A DNA stretch of 39,286 bases from Otariodibacter sp. (GTDB taxonomy: Bacteria; Pseudomonadota; Gammaproteobacteria; Enterobacterales; Pasteurellaceae). The translations under genes were made by a program, and so were the position numbers. This document shows, one piece after another, positions 1 to 7,988 of this stretch (the first letter of the stretch is position 1; every line of letters begins with the position of its first letter). The stretch covers positions 1 to 39,286 of the forward strand of contig NZ_JARIDQ010000004.1 in assembly GCF_029256985.1 (NCBI RefSeq). Reading direction: 5' to 3'. Below the pieces are notes generated by a model that made no database searches, was not told where the DNA came from, and saw only the letters and a list, made by a program, of their open reading frames with translations.

Positions 1-126
1 GCACCATGGATTAATATTGCACATTCAACAACTTATTTCCCTGTACGTAAAGAAGTAAAAGGATATGTAGTTAGCCCATTCAGTTTACATGATTTCTATC
101 CTGTTGACTTAGAAGAAACAAATTAA
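1..126 (+). CDS. dppA: C-terminus of DppA/HbpA-type peptide (heme) binding protein, 5' truncated by window edge
   Basis: Frame 1 is open from the first base and reads 41 codons to TAA. The peptide contains VKGYVVSPFSLHDFYPVDLE, which resembles the C-terminal end of DppA-class (SBP_bac_5) periplasmic binding proteins, where the last strand follows a VKGYVV-like segment. It lies 145 bp upstream of dppB on the same strand, the usual order for a dipeptide/heme importer. In Pasteurellaceae the homologue HbpA is a heme- and glutathione-binding lipoprotein; the ligand cannot be judged from this fragment. Family assignment rests on context plus a short tail, so moderate confidence. Confidence 0.7.
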   Translation, partial: APWINIAHSTTYFPVRKEVKGYVVSPFSLHDFYPVDLEETN

Positions 127-137
127 TATCGTACTTG

Positions 138-180
138 GCGTTGTCGTATTTATGTTTAAAAATGAATGCGACGCGTTTAT
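138..180 (+). terminator. possible weak terminator/processing hairpin between dppA and dppB
   Basis: CGTTGTCGTAT (139-149) can pair with ATGCGACGCG (166-175) through G-U pairs and one bulge, followed by GTTTATTTG. Such imperfect hairpins often follow binding-protein genes and let only part of transcription continue into the permease genes. The stem is imperfect and the T-tract is broken, so this is tentative. Confidence 0.35.
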
Positions 181-190
181 TTGTAATATT

Positions 191-204
191 AAGCGGTTAG
201 ATTG
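191..204 (+). repeat. USS-like variant AAGCGGTTAGATTG (copy 1)
   Basis: This 14-mer recurs identically at 11080-11093. It contains the AAGCGGT part of the Apl-type uptake signal but lacks the leading AC. Both copies lie between genes. Confidence 0.5.
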
Positions 205-271
205 CTAAGTTATTTTGTGAAATTCCTTAGTAATCAATTTCGTTTATCAGTAATGAACACAGAGATTCTCA

Positions 272-1276
272 ATGTTTCGATTTATTCTTAAGCGTATTTT
301 AATGGTTATTCCGACTTTCTTAGCAATAACCTTAATTACTTTTGCTTTAGTGCATTTAATTCCTGGAGATCCTATTGAAATTCGGATGGGAGAGCGGGGG
401 CTCTCTCCTGAATTGCATCTTGAAATGATGAAACAGTTAGGGTTGGATTTACCTCTTTATCAACAATATTTTAATTATATTGGCGGTATTTTTCATGGAG
501 ATTTAGGTAATTCATTCAGAAATAATGAACCTGTCTTGAAAGAGTTTTTTACTCTTTTCCCTGCAACGGTTGAATTAGCCTTCTTCGCATTATTATGGTC
601 ACTAATATTAGGGATCGTTTTAGGGGTAATTGCAGCGGTTAAAAAAGACTCTTGGATTTCACATACAGTTACCTCACTTTCCTTAACGGGGTATTCAATG
701 CCAATTTTCTGGTGGGGATTGATTCTTATTTTGTATGTTTCAACCCCTTTAGGTTTACCAGCATCAGGACGACTGCCTGCAGAATATTGGATTGATGTTG
801 ATACTGGATTTATGTTAATTGATACATGGCGATCAGACGAACCGGGAGCATTTATTGCCGCAATCGAGTCACTTATCTTACCTGCAATTGTATTAGGTAC
901 AATTCCGCTTGCTGTTATTACGCGTATGACACGTTCTTCAATGCTTGAAGTATTGGGAGAGGATTATATCCGTACTGCAAAAGCCAAAGGGCTTAGTACA
1001 ACTCGAGTAGTTATTGTACACGCATTACGTAATGCACTTATTCCTGTTGTAACTGTGGTTGGTTTAATTGTGGGACAATTATTGTCGGGCGCAGTATTAA
1101 CGGAAAATATCTTTTCATGGCCGGGAATCGGTAAATGGATCATTGATGCCATTAATTCACGTGATTATCCTGTTTTACAAGGCTCAGTATTAATTATTGC
1201 GACGATTATTATTGTAGTGAATCTACTAGTCGATCTAATTTATGGTGTGGTTAACCCACGTATTCGCCATAATTAA
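272..1276 (+). CDS. dppB: DppB, dipeptide/heme ABC transporter permease
   Basis: 334 aa inner-membrane permease of the BPD_transp_1 family, OppB/DppB branch. The N-terminus starts with a membrane helix (about residues 9-30) after a short MFRFILKR lead, then a periplasmic segment including LGNSFRNNEPV, typical of DppB. The EAA loop that docks on the ATPases is seen around EDYIRTAKAKGLSTTRVVIVHALRNA (first part near residues 230-240). Later hydrophobic stretches include VVTVVGLIVGQLLSGAV and VLIIATIIIVVNLLVDLIYG. It pairs with DppC (20 bp downstream) to form the channel. No promoter was recognised directly upstream, so it is probably co-transcribed with the preceding binding-protein gene. Length matches the family. 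Confidence 0.95.
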   Translation: MFRFILKRILMVIPTFLAITLITFALVHLIPGDPIEIRMGERGLSPELHLEMMKQLGLDLPLYQQYFNYIGGIFHGDLGNSFRNNEPVLKEFFTLFPATVELAFFALLWSLILGIVLGVIAAVKKDSWISHTVTSLSLTGYSMPIFWWGLILILYVSTPLGLPASGRLPAEYWIDVDTGFMLIDTWRSDEPGAFIAAIESLILPAIVLGTIPLAVITRMTRSSMLEVLGEDYIRTAKAKGLSTTRVVIVHALRNALIPVVTVVGLIVGQLLSGAVLTENIFSWPGIGKWIIDAINSRDYPVLQGSVLIIATIIIVVNLLVDLIYGVVNPRIRHN

Positions 1277-1296
1277 TTTTATTTTGGAGTGATTAA

Positions 1297-2184
1297 ATGT
1301 CTAATGTGGAAACTTCTCCAGTACCATTAACACCCTTACAAGAATTTTGGCACTATTTTCGTCAAAATAGAGGGGCTTATGTTGGTTTAGTCTTTATTTT
1401 TATTGTTTTTCTCGCTTGTGTGTTTGCTAGTGTTGTCGCACCTTTCGATCCTATTGCGCAAAACAGAGATGCATTACTTTTACCTCCTGCTTGGTTTGAT
1501 GGAGGAGATTGGCAATTTATTCTTGGAACGGATGATATAGGGCGTGATATTCTTTCTCGTATCATTTATGGAGCAAGACTTTCGGTCTTTATTGGTTTAT
1601 TGATCGTATTAATGTCTTGTGTACTAGGTGTAATACTAGGGCTACTTGCGGGATATTATGGTGGTTTAGTTGATATCTTCATTATGCGATTGGTGGATAT
1701 TATGCTGGCAATTCCAAGCTTATTATTGACTATCGGAGTTGTAACAATTTTAGGGCCATCTCTTGTCAATGCGGCGATTGCTATAGCGGTCGTTTCTGTT
1801 CCCAGCTATGTACGTTTAACTCGTGCATCGGTATTAAGTGAAAAAAATCGTGATTATGTGACCGCTTCTAAAGTAGCGGGAGCAGGTGTTTGGCGTTTAA
1901 TGTTTATTGTGATTCTTCCAAACTGTTTAGCACCATTGATCGTACAAATGACAATGGGGATCTCGAATGCAATTTTAGAATTAGCAGCATTAGGATTCTT
2001 AGGAATTGGGGCTCAGCCTCCAACACCAGAATTAGGCACAATGCTCGCAGAATCTCGTGGTTTTATGCAATCAGCAAACTGGTTGGTGACCACTCCTGGC
2101 TTAGCTATTCTCTTGTTAGTACTAGCATTTAACTTAATGGGTGATGGTTTGCGTGATGCTCTTGATCCAAAACTTAAACAATAG
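1297..2184 (+). CDS. dppC: DppC, dipeptide/heme ABC transporter permease
   Basis: 295 aa second permease of the importer. It has the long cytoplasmic N-terminus and first helix of OppC/DppC proteins (helix near residues 28-50), then FILGTDDIGRDILSRIIYGA, the signature that follows the first periplasmic loop in this branch. The EAA loop is at NRDYVTASKVAGAGVWRLMF, and the C-terminal part has LELAALGFLGIGAQPPTPELG, also family-typical. An SD sequence (TTGGAG) sits before the ATG. The gene is 20 bp after dppB and 9 bp before dppD, so translation is probably linked. Confidence 0.95.
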   Translation: MSNVETSPVPLTPLQEFWHYFRQNRGAYVGLVFIFIVFLACVFASVVAPFDPIAQNRDALLLPPAWFDGGDWQFILGTDDIGRDILSRIIYGARLSVFIGLLIVLMSCVLGVILGLLAGYYGGLVDIFIMRLVDIMLAIPSLLLTIGVVTILGPSLVNAAIAIAVVSVPSYVRLTRASVLSEKNRDYVTASKVAGAGVWRLMFIVILPNCLAPLIVQMTMGISNAILELAALGFLGIGAQPPTPELGTMLAESRGFMQSANWLVTTPGLAILLLVLAFNLMGDGLRDALDPKLKQ

Positions 2185-2193
2185 GAGAACTCA

Positions 2194-3177
2194 ATGGCAT
2201 TATTAGAAGTAAAAGAGCTTTCTGTTCATTTTGGTGATCAAAAATATCCGTTTAAGGCAGTGGATAGAGTAAGTTATAAGATCGATGAAGGTGAAGTTTT
2301 AGGTATTGTTGGAGAATCAGGCTCGGGTAAATCGGTCAGTTCTTTGGCGGTAATGGGGTTAATTGATTTTCCCGGCAAGGTTATTGCTAGTGAATTGAAA
2401 TTTGGTGGACAAGATTTATTGTCATTAAAACCAAAAGAAAAACAAAAAATTATTGGTGCTGATATTTCGATGATCTTCCAAGATGCAATGACCAGCTTGA
2501 ATCCAAGCTACACAGTTGGCTATCAAATTATGGAAGCATTAAAAGTGCATCAAGGCGGTTCAAAATCAAGTCGTCGTCAGCGTACGATTGAGTTATTAGA
2601 AATGGTAGGTATTCCTGATCCAACTTCGCGTTTGGATGTTTATCCGCATCAACTATCAGGTGGTATGAGCCAACGTGTAATGATTGCAATGGCGATTGCT
2701 TGTACTCCTCGCTTATTGATTGCTGATGAACCGACAACGGCATTAGACGTAACCATTCAAGCACAAATTATCGATTTACTACTTGAATTACAACGCAAAG
2801 AGAATATGGCGTTGATTTTGATTACCCACGATCTTGCATTAGTGGCAGAATCAGCTGATCGAATCATTGTAATGTATGCTGGGCAAGTTGTTGAAGAAGG
2901 CAAAGCACAAGAGATCTTTAAAGCTCCATTACACCCATATACTCAAGCACTACTCAAAGCTTTACCTGAATTTGCTGAAGGGAAATCACGGCTACAATCA
3001 TTACCGGGCGTTGTACCAGGAAAATATGACCGACCAAAAGGTTGCTTGCTCAATCCTCGTTGTCCTTACGCAACAGATTTATGTCGTCAAAAAGAACCTG
3101 AGTTAAGAGAATTACATGGTCGCCAAGTGAAATGTCATAGCCCATTAAATGAAATGGGTGTCCCAGTAGTTATTTAG
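2194..3177 (+). CDS. dppD: DppD, dipeptide/heme ABC transporter ATPase
   Basis: 327 aa cytoplasmic ATPase. Walker A GESGSGKS is at residues 40-47, the signature LSGGMSQR near 150, Walker [13 protein letters not shown] near 170 and the H-loop ITHDLA near 210. The C-terminal OppD/DppD extension carries four cysteines, C284-x5-C290-x6-C297-x16-C314, in the region reported to hold an iron-sulfur cluster in some Dpp systems. SD AGGAG lies 6 bases before ATG. The partner ATPase is DppF, 58 bp downstream. Distinguishing peptide from heme transport is not possible from the ATPase. Confidence 0.95.
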   Translation: MALLEVKELSVHFGDQKYPFKAVDRVSYKIDEGEVLGIVGESGSGKSVSSLAVMGLIDFPGKVIASELKFGGQDLLSLKPKEKQKIIGADISMIFQDAMTSLNPSYTVGYQIMEALKVHQGGSKSSRRQRTIELLEMVGIPDPTSRLDVYPHQLSGGMSQRVMIAMAIACTPRLLIADEPTTALDVTIQAQIIDLLLELQRKENMALILITHDLALVAESADRIIVMYAGQVVEEGKAQEIFKAPLHPYTQALLKALPEFAEGKSRLQSLPGVVPGKYDRPKGCLLNPRCPYATDLCRQKEPELRELHGRQVKCHSPLNEMGVPVVI

Positions 3178-3188
3178 AGTTTTACTTC

Positions 3189-3213
3189 TTGATTATACAA
3201 AATGCATAATCAA
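3189..3213 (+). other. perfect 8-bp inverted repeat between dppD and dppF
   Basis: TTGATTAT (3189-3196) and ATAATCAA (3206-3213) flank a 9-nt loop just upstream of the dppF ribosome-binding region (GGGAGTGAGTGAG). There is no T-tract, so it is not a terminator. It could tune message stability or dppF translation. Confidence 0.45.
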
Positions 3214-3235
3214 AGGGAGTGAGTGAGAATAAAAA

Positions 3236-4216
3236 ATGCAAAATAATATAGAAAACGCACCGCTTCTTAATGCGGTGGACTTAAAAAAATATTATCCCGT
3301 CAAGAAAGGGATGTTTGGTAAGCCAAAATTAGTGAAAGCAGTTGACGGTGTATCTTTCACTTTAGAAAGAGGGAAAACATTGGCCGTTGTGGGAGAGTCT
3401 GGTTGTGGAAAATCAACATTAGGAAGAATGCTTACAATGATTGAAAGACCGACTGAAGGTGAATTATTTTATAATGGACAGAATTTTTTAGTTCACAATA
3501 AAGAAACAGAAACTTTACGACGTAAAAAAATTCAAATTGTCTTCCAAAACCCTTATGCCTCGCTTAATCCTCGTAAAAAGATTGGTGCAATTTTAGAGGA
3601 ACCTTTGCTGATCAATACTGATTTTTCTGCAATTGAGCGCAAAGAAAAAGTATTAAGTATGATGGCAAAAGTGGGATTAAAACCGGAATTTTATAATCGC
3701 TATCCGCATATGTTTTCAGGTGGGCAACGTCAGCGTATTGCAATTGCAAGAGGCTTAATGCTTGAACCTGATATTGTGGTTGCCGATGAACCTGTTTCTG
3801 CTCTTGATGTATCTGTGCGTGCACAAGTACTCAATTTGATGATGGATCTTCAAGAGGAAATGGGCTTATCTTATGTGTTTATTTCCCACGATCTTTCAGT
3901 TGTAGAACATATTGCTGATGAAGTTATGGTAATGTATCTAGGACGTTGTGTTGAACAAGGGGAAACTAAAGCTATTTTTAGTAATCCTAAACATCCATAT
4001 ACACAAGCTTTACTATCTGCAACTCCTCGCTTAGATGCAGAAAATAGACGTGAAAGAATAAAATTAACGGGAGAATTACCAAGTCCACTTAATCCTCCAA
4101 GAGGTTGTGCATTTCATGCCCGTTGCCGTATGGCAAAAGATATTTGTCAGCAAGAACGACCACAATTAATACATTATGAGGACGGCTCTAAAATCGCCTG
4201 TTTTATGGTGGAATAA
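3236..4216 (+). CDS. dppF: DppF, dipeptide/heme ABC transporter ATPase
   Basis: 326 aa, the second ATPase of the importer. Walker A GESGCGKS is at residues 53-60, the signature FSGGQRQR near 160, Walker B IVVADEPVSALD near 180 and the H-loop ISHDLS near 217. The insertion KKGMFGKPKLVKAVDGVSF after the first strand is typical of OppF/DppF. The C-terminus again has a cysteine quartet (C291, C297, C304, C322). The nearest purine-rich SD is GAG about 9 bases before ATG. Last gene of the operon: an uptake-signal-like site follows and a strong hairpin is at 4418-4454. Confidence 0.95.
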   Translation: MQNNIENAPLLNAVDLKKYYPVKKGMFGKPKLVKAVDGVSFTLERGKTLAVVGESGCGKSTLGRMLTMIERPTEGELFYNGQNFLVHNKETETLRRKKIQIVFQNPYASLNPRKKIGAILEEPLLINTDFSAIERKEKVLSMMAKVGLKPEFYNRYPHMFSGGQRQRIAIARGLMLEPDIVVADEPVSALDVSVRAQVLNLMMDLQEEMGLSYVFISHDLSVVEHIADEVMVMYLGRCVEQGETKAIFSNPKHPYTQALLSATPRLDAENRRERIKLTGELPSPLNPPRGCAFHARCRMAKDICQQERPQLIHYEDGSKIACFMVE

Positions 4217-4244
4217 CGATAAATTTCATTATTTATTAAGCTAA

Positions 4245-4255
4245 GCAAGCGGTCA
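4245..4255 (+). repeat. degenerate Apl-type uptake signal (GCAAGCGGTCA)
   Basis: It matches ACAAGCGGTCA except for the first base and is followed at a distance by TTTTGCAAA, as in the extended uptake signal of the Actinobacillus group. It lies in the dppF 3' flank. Confidence 0.55.
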
Positions 4256-4417
4256 TTTTCTTATAAACTTTTGCAAAGTTTTAGTAAGTATACTGATCTA
4301 ATACCTGTATCATAAATATGATATAAATAAACATATTGCTTGATGGGAATTTTGTACTCCTGATAGATAAGCTGTTTTAAATAAAAAATATCATATTGAA
4401 TTTGATCGTATATATTT

Positions 4418-4454
4418 AAATAACGTATATTCTGATACAGAATATACGTTATTT
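4418..4454. terminator. bidirectional terminator between convergent dppF and lysC
   Basis: A perfect 17-bp stem (4418-4434 with 4438-4454) has a 3-nt ATA loop. The arms begin AAATAACG and end CGTTATTT, so each strand ends in a short U-rich stretch. It sits 13 bp past the lysC stop and about 200 bp past dppF, so it can end transcription from both sides. Confidence 0.75.
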
Positions 4455-4466
4455 TACATGGTAAAA

Positions 4467-5819
4467 TTATTCAAATAATTCAGTATGGAGTACTTTAATA
4501 ATGTCATTAGCACTCTCATTATGTACTAGAGTACATACATTGTTGCTGCTAGCTCCACAGCTGATTAAACGAATATTATACTCTGACAGTATAGTGAATA
4601 ATTTTTTAGCAATTCCTGGTTGTGAATGTAGATCGTTACCAATGATTGCAATTAGCGCTAAATTCTTTTCTACTTTAACATATGAATATTGTCTCAATTC
4701 ATTTAATAAATCTTCAGATAATATCTCTAATCCTGAAGATATTGAACCTGTTTGATCTAACGTTAATGCAATGCTGACTTCTGATGTAGTAATCACATCT
4801 ACCGATATTTTATATTTGGCTAGAATAGAAAATACATTAGCTAAAAAACCTTGAGCGTGCAGCATATTTAGGTTAGATAACGTGAGTAAAATCTGGTTAC
4901 GACGTAATGCTAAAGCTCGGAATATTGGGCGAGGCTGGGGATCTCTTGTTACCCATGTTCCACCTTGTTCTGGTACTTTACTTGATCCAACATAAACAGG
5001 AATATTACTACGAACAGCAGGCAATAATGTTGCTGGATGAAGGACTTTGGCACCAAATGTTGCCATTTCAGCTGCTTCATTAAAACTAATGGTTTCAATA
5101 CGTTGAGCATTGGATACTATTCTTGGATCCGTAGTATAAATTCCCGGCACATCAGTCCAAATTAGTACATCATCAGCTTGTAAGACCTCAGCGAGCAATG
5201 CGGCAGAGTAATCACTTCCACCTCGACCTAATGTTGTTGTTTTACCTTCTGAATCTCGTCCTATAAATCCCTGGGTGATGATAATTTTACCTTCAGCAAT
5301 TAATGGTTTCAGAAGATTATCTGATTGCTGTTGCGTAAGTTCATCATTAGGTCGAGCCTTTCCAAAATGGCTATCTGTGGCAATAACGTCTCTAATATCA
5401 ACCCATTGTGCGGGAAAGTTTTTTTCAATTAATAATTGAGTAAAAATCAAGGTAGACATCATTTCACCATGGCTAATTAACTCATCAGTGAGAGCTAATG
5501 ATGTTGCTAGGCTAGCTGACATTGCTAATGCTTCTATTTGATCAAGTAATTCTTCAATTTGTAAAATAACAGCATCAGGATTCTTTAATTGATGGATAAT
5601 ATTAAATTGGATAGCTTTTACAGCAGAAAGAATTTCAGCTCTTTTATCTTGTGAGCAACCATTAGCAAGTTCTACCAAATAATTAGTTACGCCAGCAGAA
5701 GCAGATAAGATAACCACTCGAGTATTTGGGTCATTGACTACAATATTGGCACAAGAAGACATTGCTTCATAATTAGCAACACTGGTACCACCAAATTTCG
5801 CAACAGAGAGATGAGACAT
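4467..5819 (-). CDS. lysC: Lysine-sensitive aspartokinase III
   Basis: 450 aa, the length of E. coli LysC. It phosphorylates aspartate, the first step towards lysine, threonine, methionine and diaminopimelate. The N-terminal amino-acid kinase domain starts with VAKFGGTSVANYEAM (KFGGTS at 8-13) and carries TTLGRGGSDYSAALLAE and the LIWTDVPGIYTTDPRIV nucleotide-binding segment. Two ACT-type regulatory domains follow, with NMLHAQGFLANVFSILAKY and IALIAIIGNDLHSQPGIAKK-like segments in the C-terminal third. No homoserine dehydrogenase domain is fused, which separates it from ThrA/MetL. The ATG is preceded by ATAGGAAAATACCTT. A lysine riboswitch upstream supports the lysine-specific assignment. Confidence 0.95.
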   Translation of the reverse strand: MSHLSVAKFGGTSVANYEAMSSCANIVVNDPNTRVVILSASAGVTNYLVELANGCSQDKRAEILSAVKAIQFNIIHQLKNPDAVILQIEELLDQIEALAMSASLATSLALTDELISHGEMMSTLIFTQLLIEKNFPAQWVDIRDVIATDSHFGKARPNDELTQQQSDNLLKPLIAEGKIIITQGFIGRDSEGKTTTLGRGGSDYSAALLAEVLQADDVLIWTDVPGIYTTDPRIVSNAQRIETISFNEAAEMATFGAKVLHPATLLPAVRSNIPVYVGSSKVPEQGGTWVTRDPQPRPIFRALALRRNQILLTLSNLNMLHAQGFLANVFSILAKYKISVDVITTSEVSIALTLDQTGSISSGLEILSEDLLNELRQYSYVKVEKNLALIAIIGNDLHSQPGIAKKLFTILSEYNIRLISCGASSNNVCTLVHNESANDIIKVLHTELFE

Positions 5820-5911
5820 AAGGTATTTTCCTATATTTAAATTATGTTTGCAGATATTTTGAGGATGGAAAGAGATAGATGAATATTAGAGAGTACATTA
5901 TTTAAGTAATT

Positions 5912-6102
5912 TCAGAGCACTCCATTTAAAACCATTTTTCTATTAATCATAGTTTCAAACGACAGCTGGCAAGATTCAACCTACTCAGCCGATGTTAAAT
6001 TCCTATCTAGTGAATCCCACACCTCGGCAATCATTCCCATGGCTTATCCTCAAACGGCCTAGTTCCCTAAGATAAGTTACCTGAATGTTGCGCCTCTCCC
6101 AA
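5912..6102 (-). promoter_or_regulatory. Lysine riboswitch (L-box) controlling lysC
   Basis: Read on the minus strand, the leader contains the L-box landmarks in order: GAGAGGCGCAAC, GTAACTTATC, GCCGTTTGAGG, GATTGCCGAGGTG, ACATCGGCTGAG, TTGCCAGCTG and a closing GGAGTGCTCTG. AGAG near the 5' end can pair with CTCT at the 3' end to close P1. The order and spacing (about 190 nt) match the lysC leader of enterics. The 3' strand GAGTGC can alternatively pair with GTACTC about 20 nt downstream, a possible anti-P1 helix. No U-rich terminator follows, so control at translation or RNA decay is more likely than attenuation. Confidence 0.9.
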
Positions 6103-6127
6103 TATGATCTTTATGAAAAATCATAAC

Positions 6128-6146
6128 TTTTTGCTACTAGCAAAAA
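6128..6146. repeat. 19-bp palindrome at the lysC transcription start region
   Basis: TTTTTGCTA (6128-6136) is a perfect inverted copy of TAGCAAAAA (6138-6146) around one central C. It lies between the lysine aptamer and the candidate lysC promoter, roughly at +3 to +21 of that transcript. It could be a protein-binding operator or a 5' end stabilising hairpin. Confidence 0.5.
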
Positions 6147-6155
6147 ACCTGTATA

Positions 6156-6184
6156 GAAATAACTTTTTCTTATGATAATGTCAA
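6156..6184 (-). promoter_or_regulatory. candidate lysC promoter
   Basis: The minus strand has a perfect TTGACA -35 (complement of 6179-6184) with a weak -10 TATTTC (6156-6161) at a 17-bp spacing; TATACA slightly further down is an alternative -10. It lies about 50 bp before the riboswitch start. Confidence 0.4.
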
Positions 6185-6364
6185 ATTAAATTTATTATAT
6201 AATATATTTTCATTATTTAGATAAATTTCTAGTTTAGAAGTTATTTATATTTAAATTTGTATCAATATTCTATTTTTTACCTATTCTTTGATTCAGATTA
6301 TTGCATATAATAATTTTTTTAAGTTTAATATTAATACTATTGATAATCAGGATAAGAATACCTA
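6185..6364 (+). other. AT-rich leader of rng, no gene seen
   Basis: Almost pure AT sequence between the lysC control region and rng. TATAAT at 6306-6311 is the best -10 for rng, without a convincing -35. No open frame with a ribosome-binding site was found. Confidence 0.4.
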
Positions 6365-7840
6365 ATGAATTGCACAGAATTATTAGTCAATGTAACACCA
6401 AGTGAAACCCGGGTTGCGCTAATTGAAAATGGTATATTAAAAGAAGTCCATATAGAAAGAGAAACTAAAAGAGGCATTGTTGGTAATATTTATAAGGGAA
6501 AAATAACACGAGTTTTACCAGGAATGCAATCTGCTTTTGTTGATATAGGATTAGATAAAGCCGCCTTTTTGCATGCATCTGATATTGTGTCACATACAGA
6601 ATGTGTAGATGAAAATGAAAAAAAACAGTTTGTTGTTAAAAATATCAGTGAGTTAGTAAGAGAAGGGCAAGATATTATTGTTCAAGTTGTTAAAGATCCT
6701 TTGGGAACAAAAGGAGCTAGATTAACAACAGATATTACTTTACCTTCTAGATATTTGGTGTTTATGCCTGAAAATAGTCATGTTGGTGTATCTCAACGTA
6801 TTGAAAGTGAGTCTGAACGTGAACGCCTGAAAGCATTGGTTGAACCTTATTGTGATGAGCTAGGTGGTTTTATCGTTCGCACAGCTGCAGAGGATGTAGC
6901 AGAGGAGAGTTTAGAGCAAGATGCTGCTTTTTTAAAGCGATTATGGCGGAAGGTTTTGGAGCGTAAGACAAAATACGCAACGAAAAGTATGTTATATGGA
7001 GAATTAGCGTTAGCACAGCGTGTATTACGTGATTTTGTTGGAACTCATATTCAATCTATTCAGGTTGACTCGAAGATTACTTATGAACAAGTTAAGGAGT
7101 TTTTAACTGAGTTTATGCCTGAATTATTTGAAAATGTCAGTTTATATAGTGGTAGTCAACCATTATTCGATGCGTATCGGGTTGAGGAAGGAATTCAAAA
7201 AGCATTAGATAAACGTGTTGATTTAAAATCGGGTGGATATTTAATTATTGAACAGACAGAGGCTATGACAACAATTGATATCAATACTGGTGCTTTTGTT
7301 GGACATCGAGATTTAGCTCATACCATCTTTAATACAAATATTGAAGCTACTAAGGCTATAGCGCATCAGCTCCAATTGAGAAATCTAGGTGGTATTATTA
7401 TTATCGATTTCATTGATATGCAAGAGGAAGAACATAGACAACGAGTTTTAGAATCATTAGAACAAGCATTAAAAGGTGATAGAGTTAAAACGAATGTTAA
7501 TGGGTTTACTCAGCTTGGATTAGTTGAGATGACACGTAAACGAACGAGAGAGAGTCTAGAGCGTATATTGTGCTGTGATTGTTCATCTTGTAAAGGTCGA
7601 GGAACAATTAAAACTGTTGAAACCGTCTGTTACGAAATTTTACGGGAAATTGTGAGAGTTCATCATTTATACCATACAGATCGATATATTGTTTATGCAT
7701 CCAGAAGTGTGGGCGAATATTTAATTAATGAAGAATCTCATGCATTATTAGCTGAATTAGAAGTATTTTTAGGTAAAAAGGTTGAAATAAAAGTGGAGCA
7801 TTATTATCATCAAGATCAGTTTGATGTAGTTGTTATGTAA
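6365..7840 (+). CDS. rng: Ribonuclease G
   Basis: 491 aa endoribonuclease of the RNase E/G family (E. coli RNase G is 489 aa), acting on the 16S rRNA 5' end and some mRNAs in the cytoplasm. Residues 1-40 (MNCTELLVNVTPSETRVALI start) are family-typical and are followed by an S1 RNA-binding domain (about 38-125; GNIYKGKITRVLPGMQSAFV). The magnesium-binding catalytic aspartates are D305 (MTTIDINTG) and D348 (IIIIDFIDM). A zinc-link CxxC is at C406/C409, followed by KGRG. It lacks the long C-terminal scaffold of RNase E, so it is RNase G. It lies alone; in many relatives it neighbours maf or tldD, not seen here. Confidence 0.95.
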   Translation: MNCTELLVNVTPSETRVALIENGILKEVHIERETKRGIVGNIYKGKITRVLPGMQSAFVDIGLDKAAFLHASDIVSHTECVDENEKKQFVVKNISELVREGQDIIVQVVKDPLGTKGARLTTDITLPSRYLVFMPENSHVGVSQRIESESERERLKALVEPYCDELGGFIVRTAAEDVAEESLEQDAAFLKRLWRKVLERKTKYATKSMLYGELALAQRVLRDFVGTHIQSIQVDSKITYEQVKEFLTEFMPELFENVSLYSGSQPLFDAYRVEEGIQKALDKRVDLKSGGYLIIEQTEAMTTIDINTGAFVGHRDLAHTIFNTNIEATKAIAHQLQLRNLGGIIIIDFIDMQEEEHRQRVLESLEQALKGDRVKTNVNGFTQLGLVEMTRKRTRESLERILCCDCSSCKGRGTIKTVETVCYEILREIVRVHHLYHTDRYIVYASRSVGEYLINEESHALLAELEVFLGKKVEIKVEHYYHQDQFDVVVM

Positions 7841-7877
7841 TTTTGTATAAAATTTACTCATGTATTATACAAAAGGC

Positions 7878-7905
7878 TTGCAAAATATAGGTGGGTAATT
7901 AGAAT
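7878..7905 (+). promoter_or_regulatory. candidate potD promoter
   Basis: TTGCAA (7878-7883), a 16-bp spacer and TAGAAT (7900-7905). The predicted start near 7912 coincides with the first base of the leader hairpin described next. Confidence 0.45.
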
Positions 7906-7913
7906 GTTTCTTC

Positions 7914-7965
7914 TCTACCTGTAATTTCATAGGTAGACTTTTGGAGTAATCCAACCGCTTTTTTT
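7914..7965 (+). promoter_or_regulatory. structured potD leader with attenuator-like hairpins
   Basis: Hairpin 1 pairs TCTACCTGT (7914-7922) with ATAGGTAGA (7929-7937), one G-U pair and a 6-nt loop. Hairpin 2 pairs TTGGA (7941-7945) with TCCAA (7950-7954) around a GTAA (GNRA) tetraloop. A run of seven T follows at 7959-7965, 24 nt before the potD ATG. The layout resembles a leader with a conditional terminator; it matches no riboswitch class known to me. Confidence 0.4.
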
Positions 7966-7988
7966 ACTCATTCTGGGAGAAAACTTAA

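Noticed and set aside
4501..4755. Open frame on the plus strand opposite lysC
   Set aside because: It lies wholly inside the well-supported lysC gene, has no ribosome-binding site and no recognisable domain.
7841..7874. 10-bp inverted repeat TTTTGTATAA/TTATACAAAA as an rng terminator
   Set aside because: No T-tract follows the 3' arm, so it was not called a terminator; it is mentioned with the potD leader.
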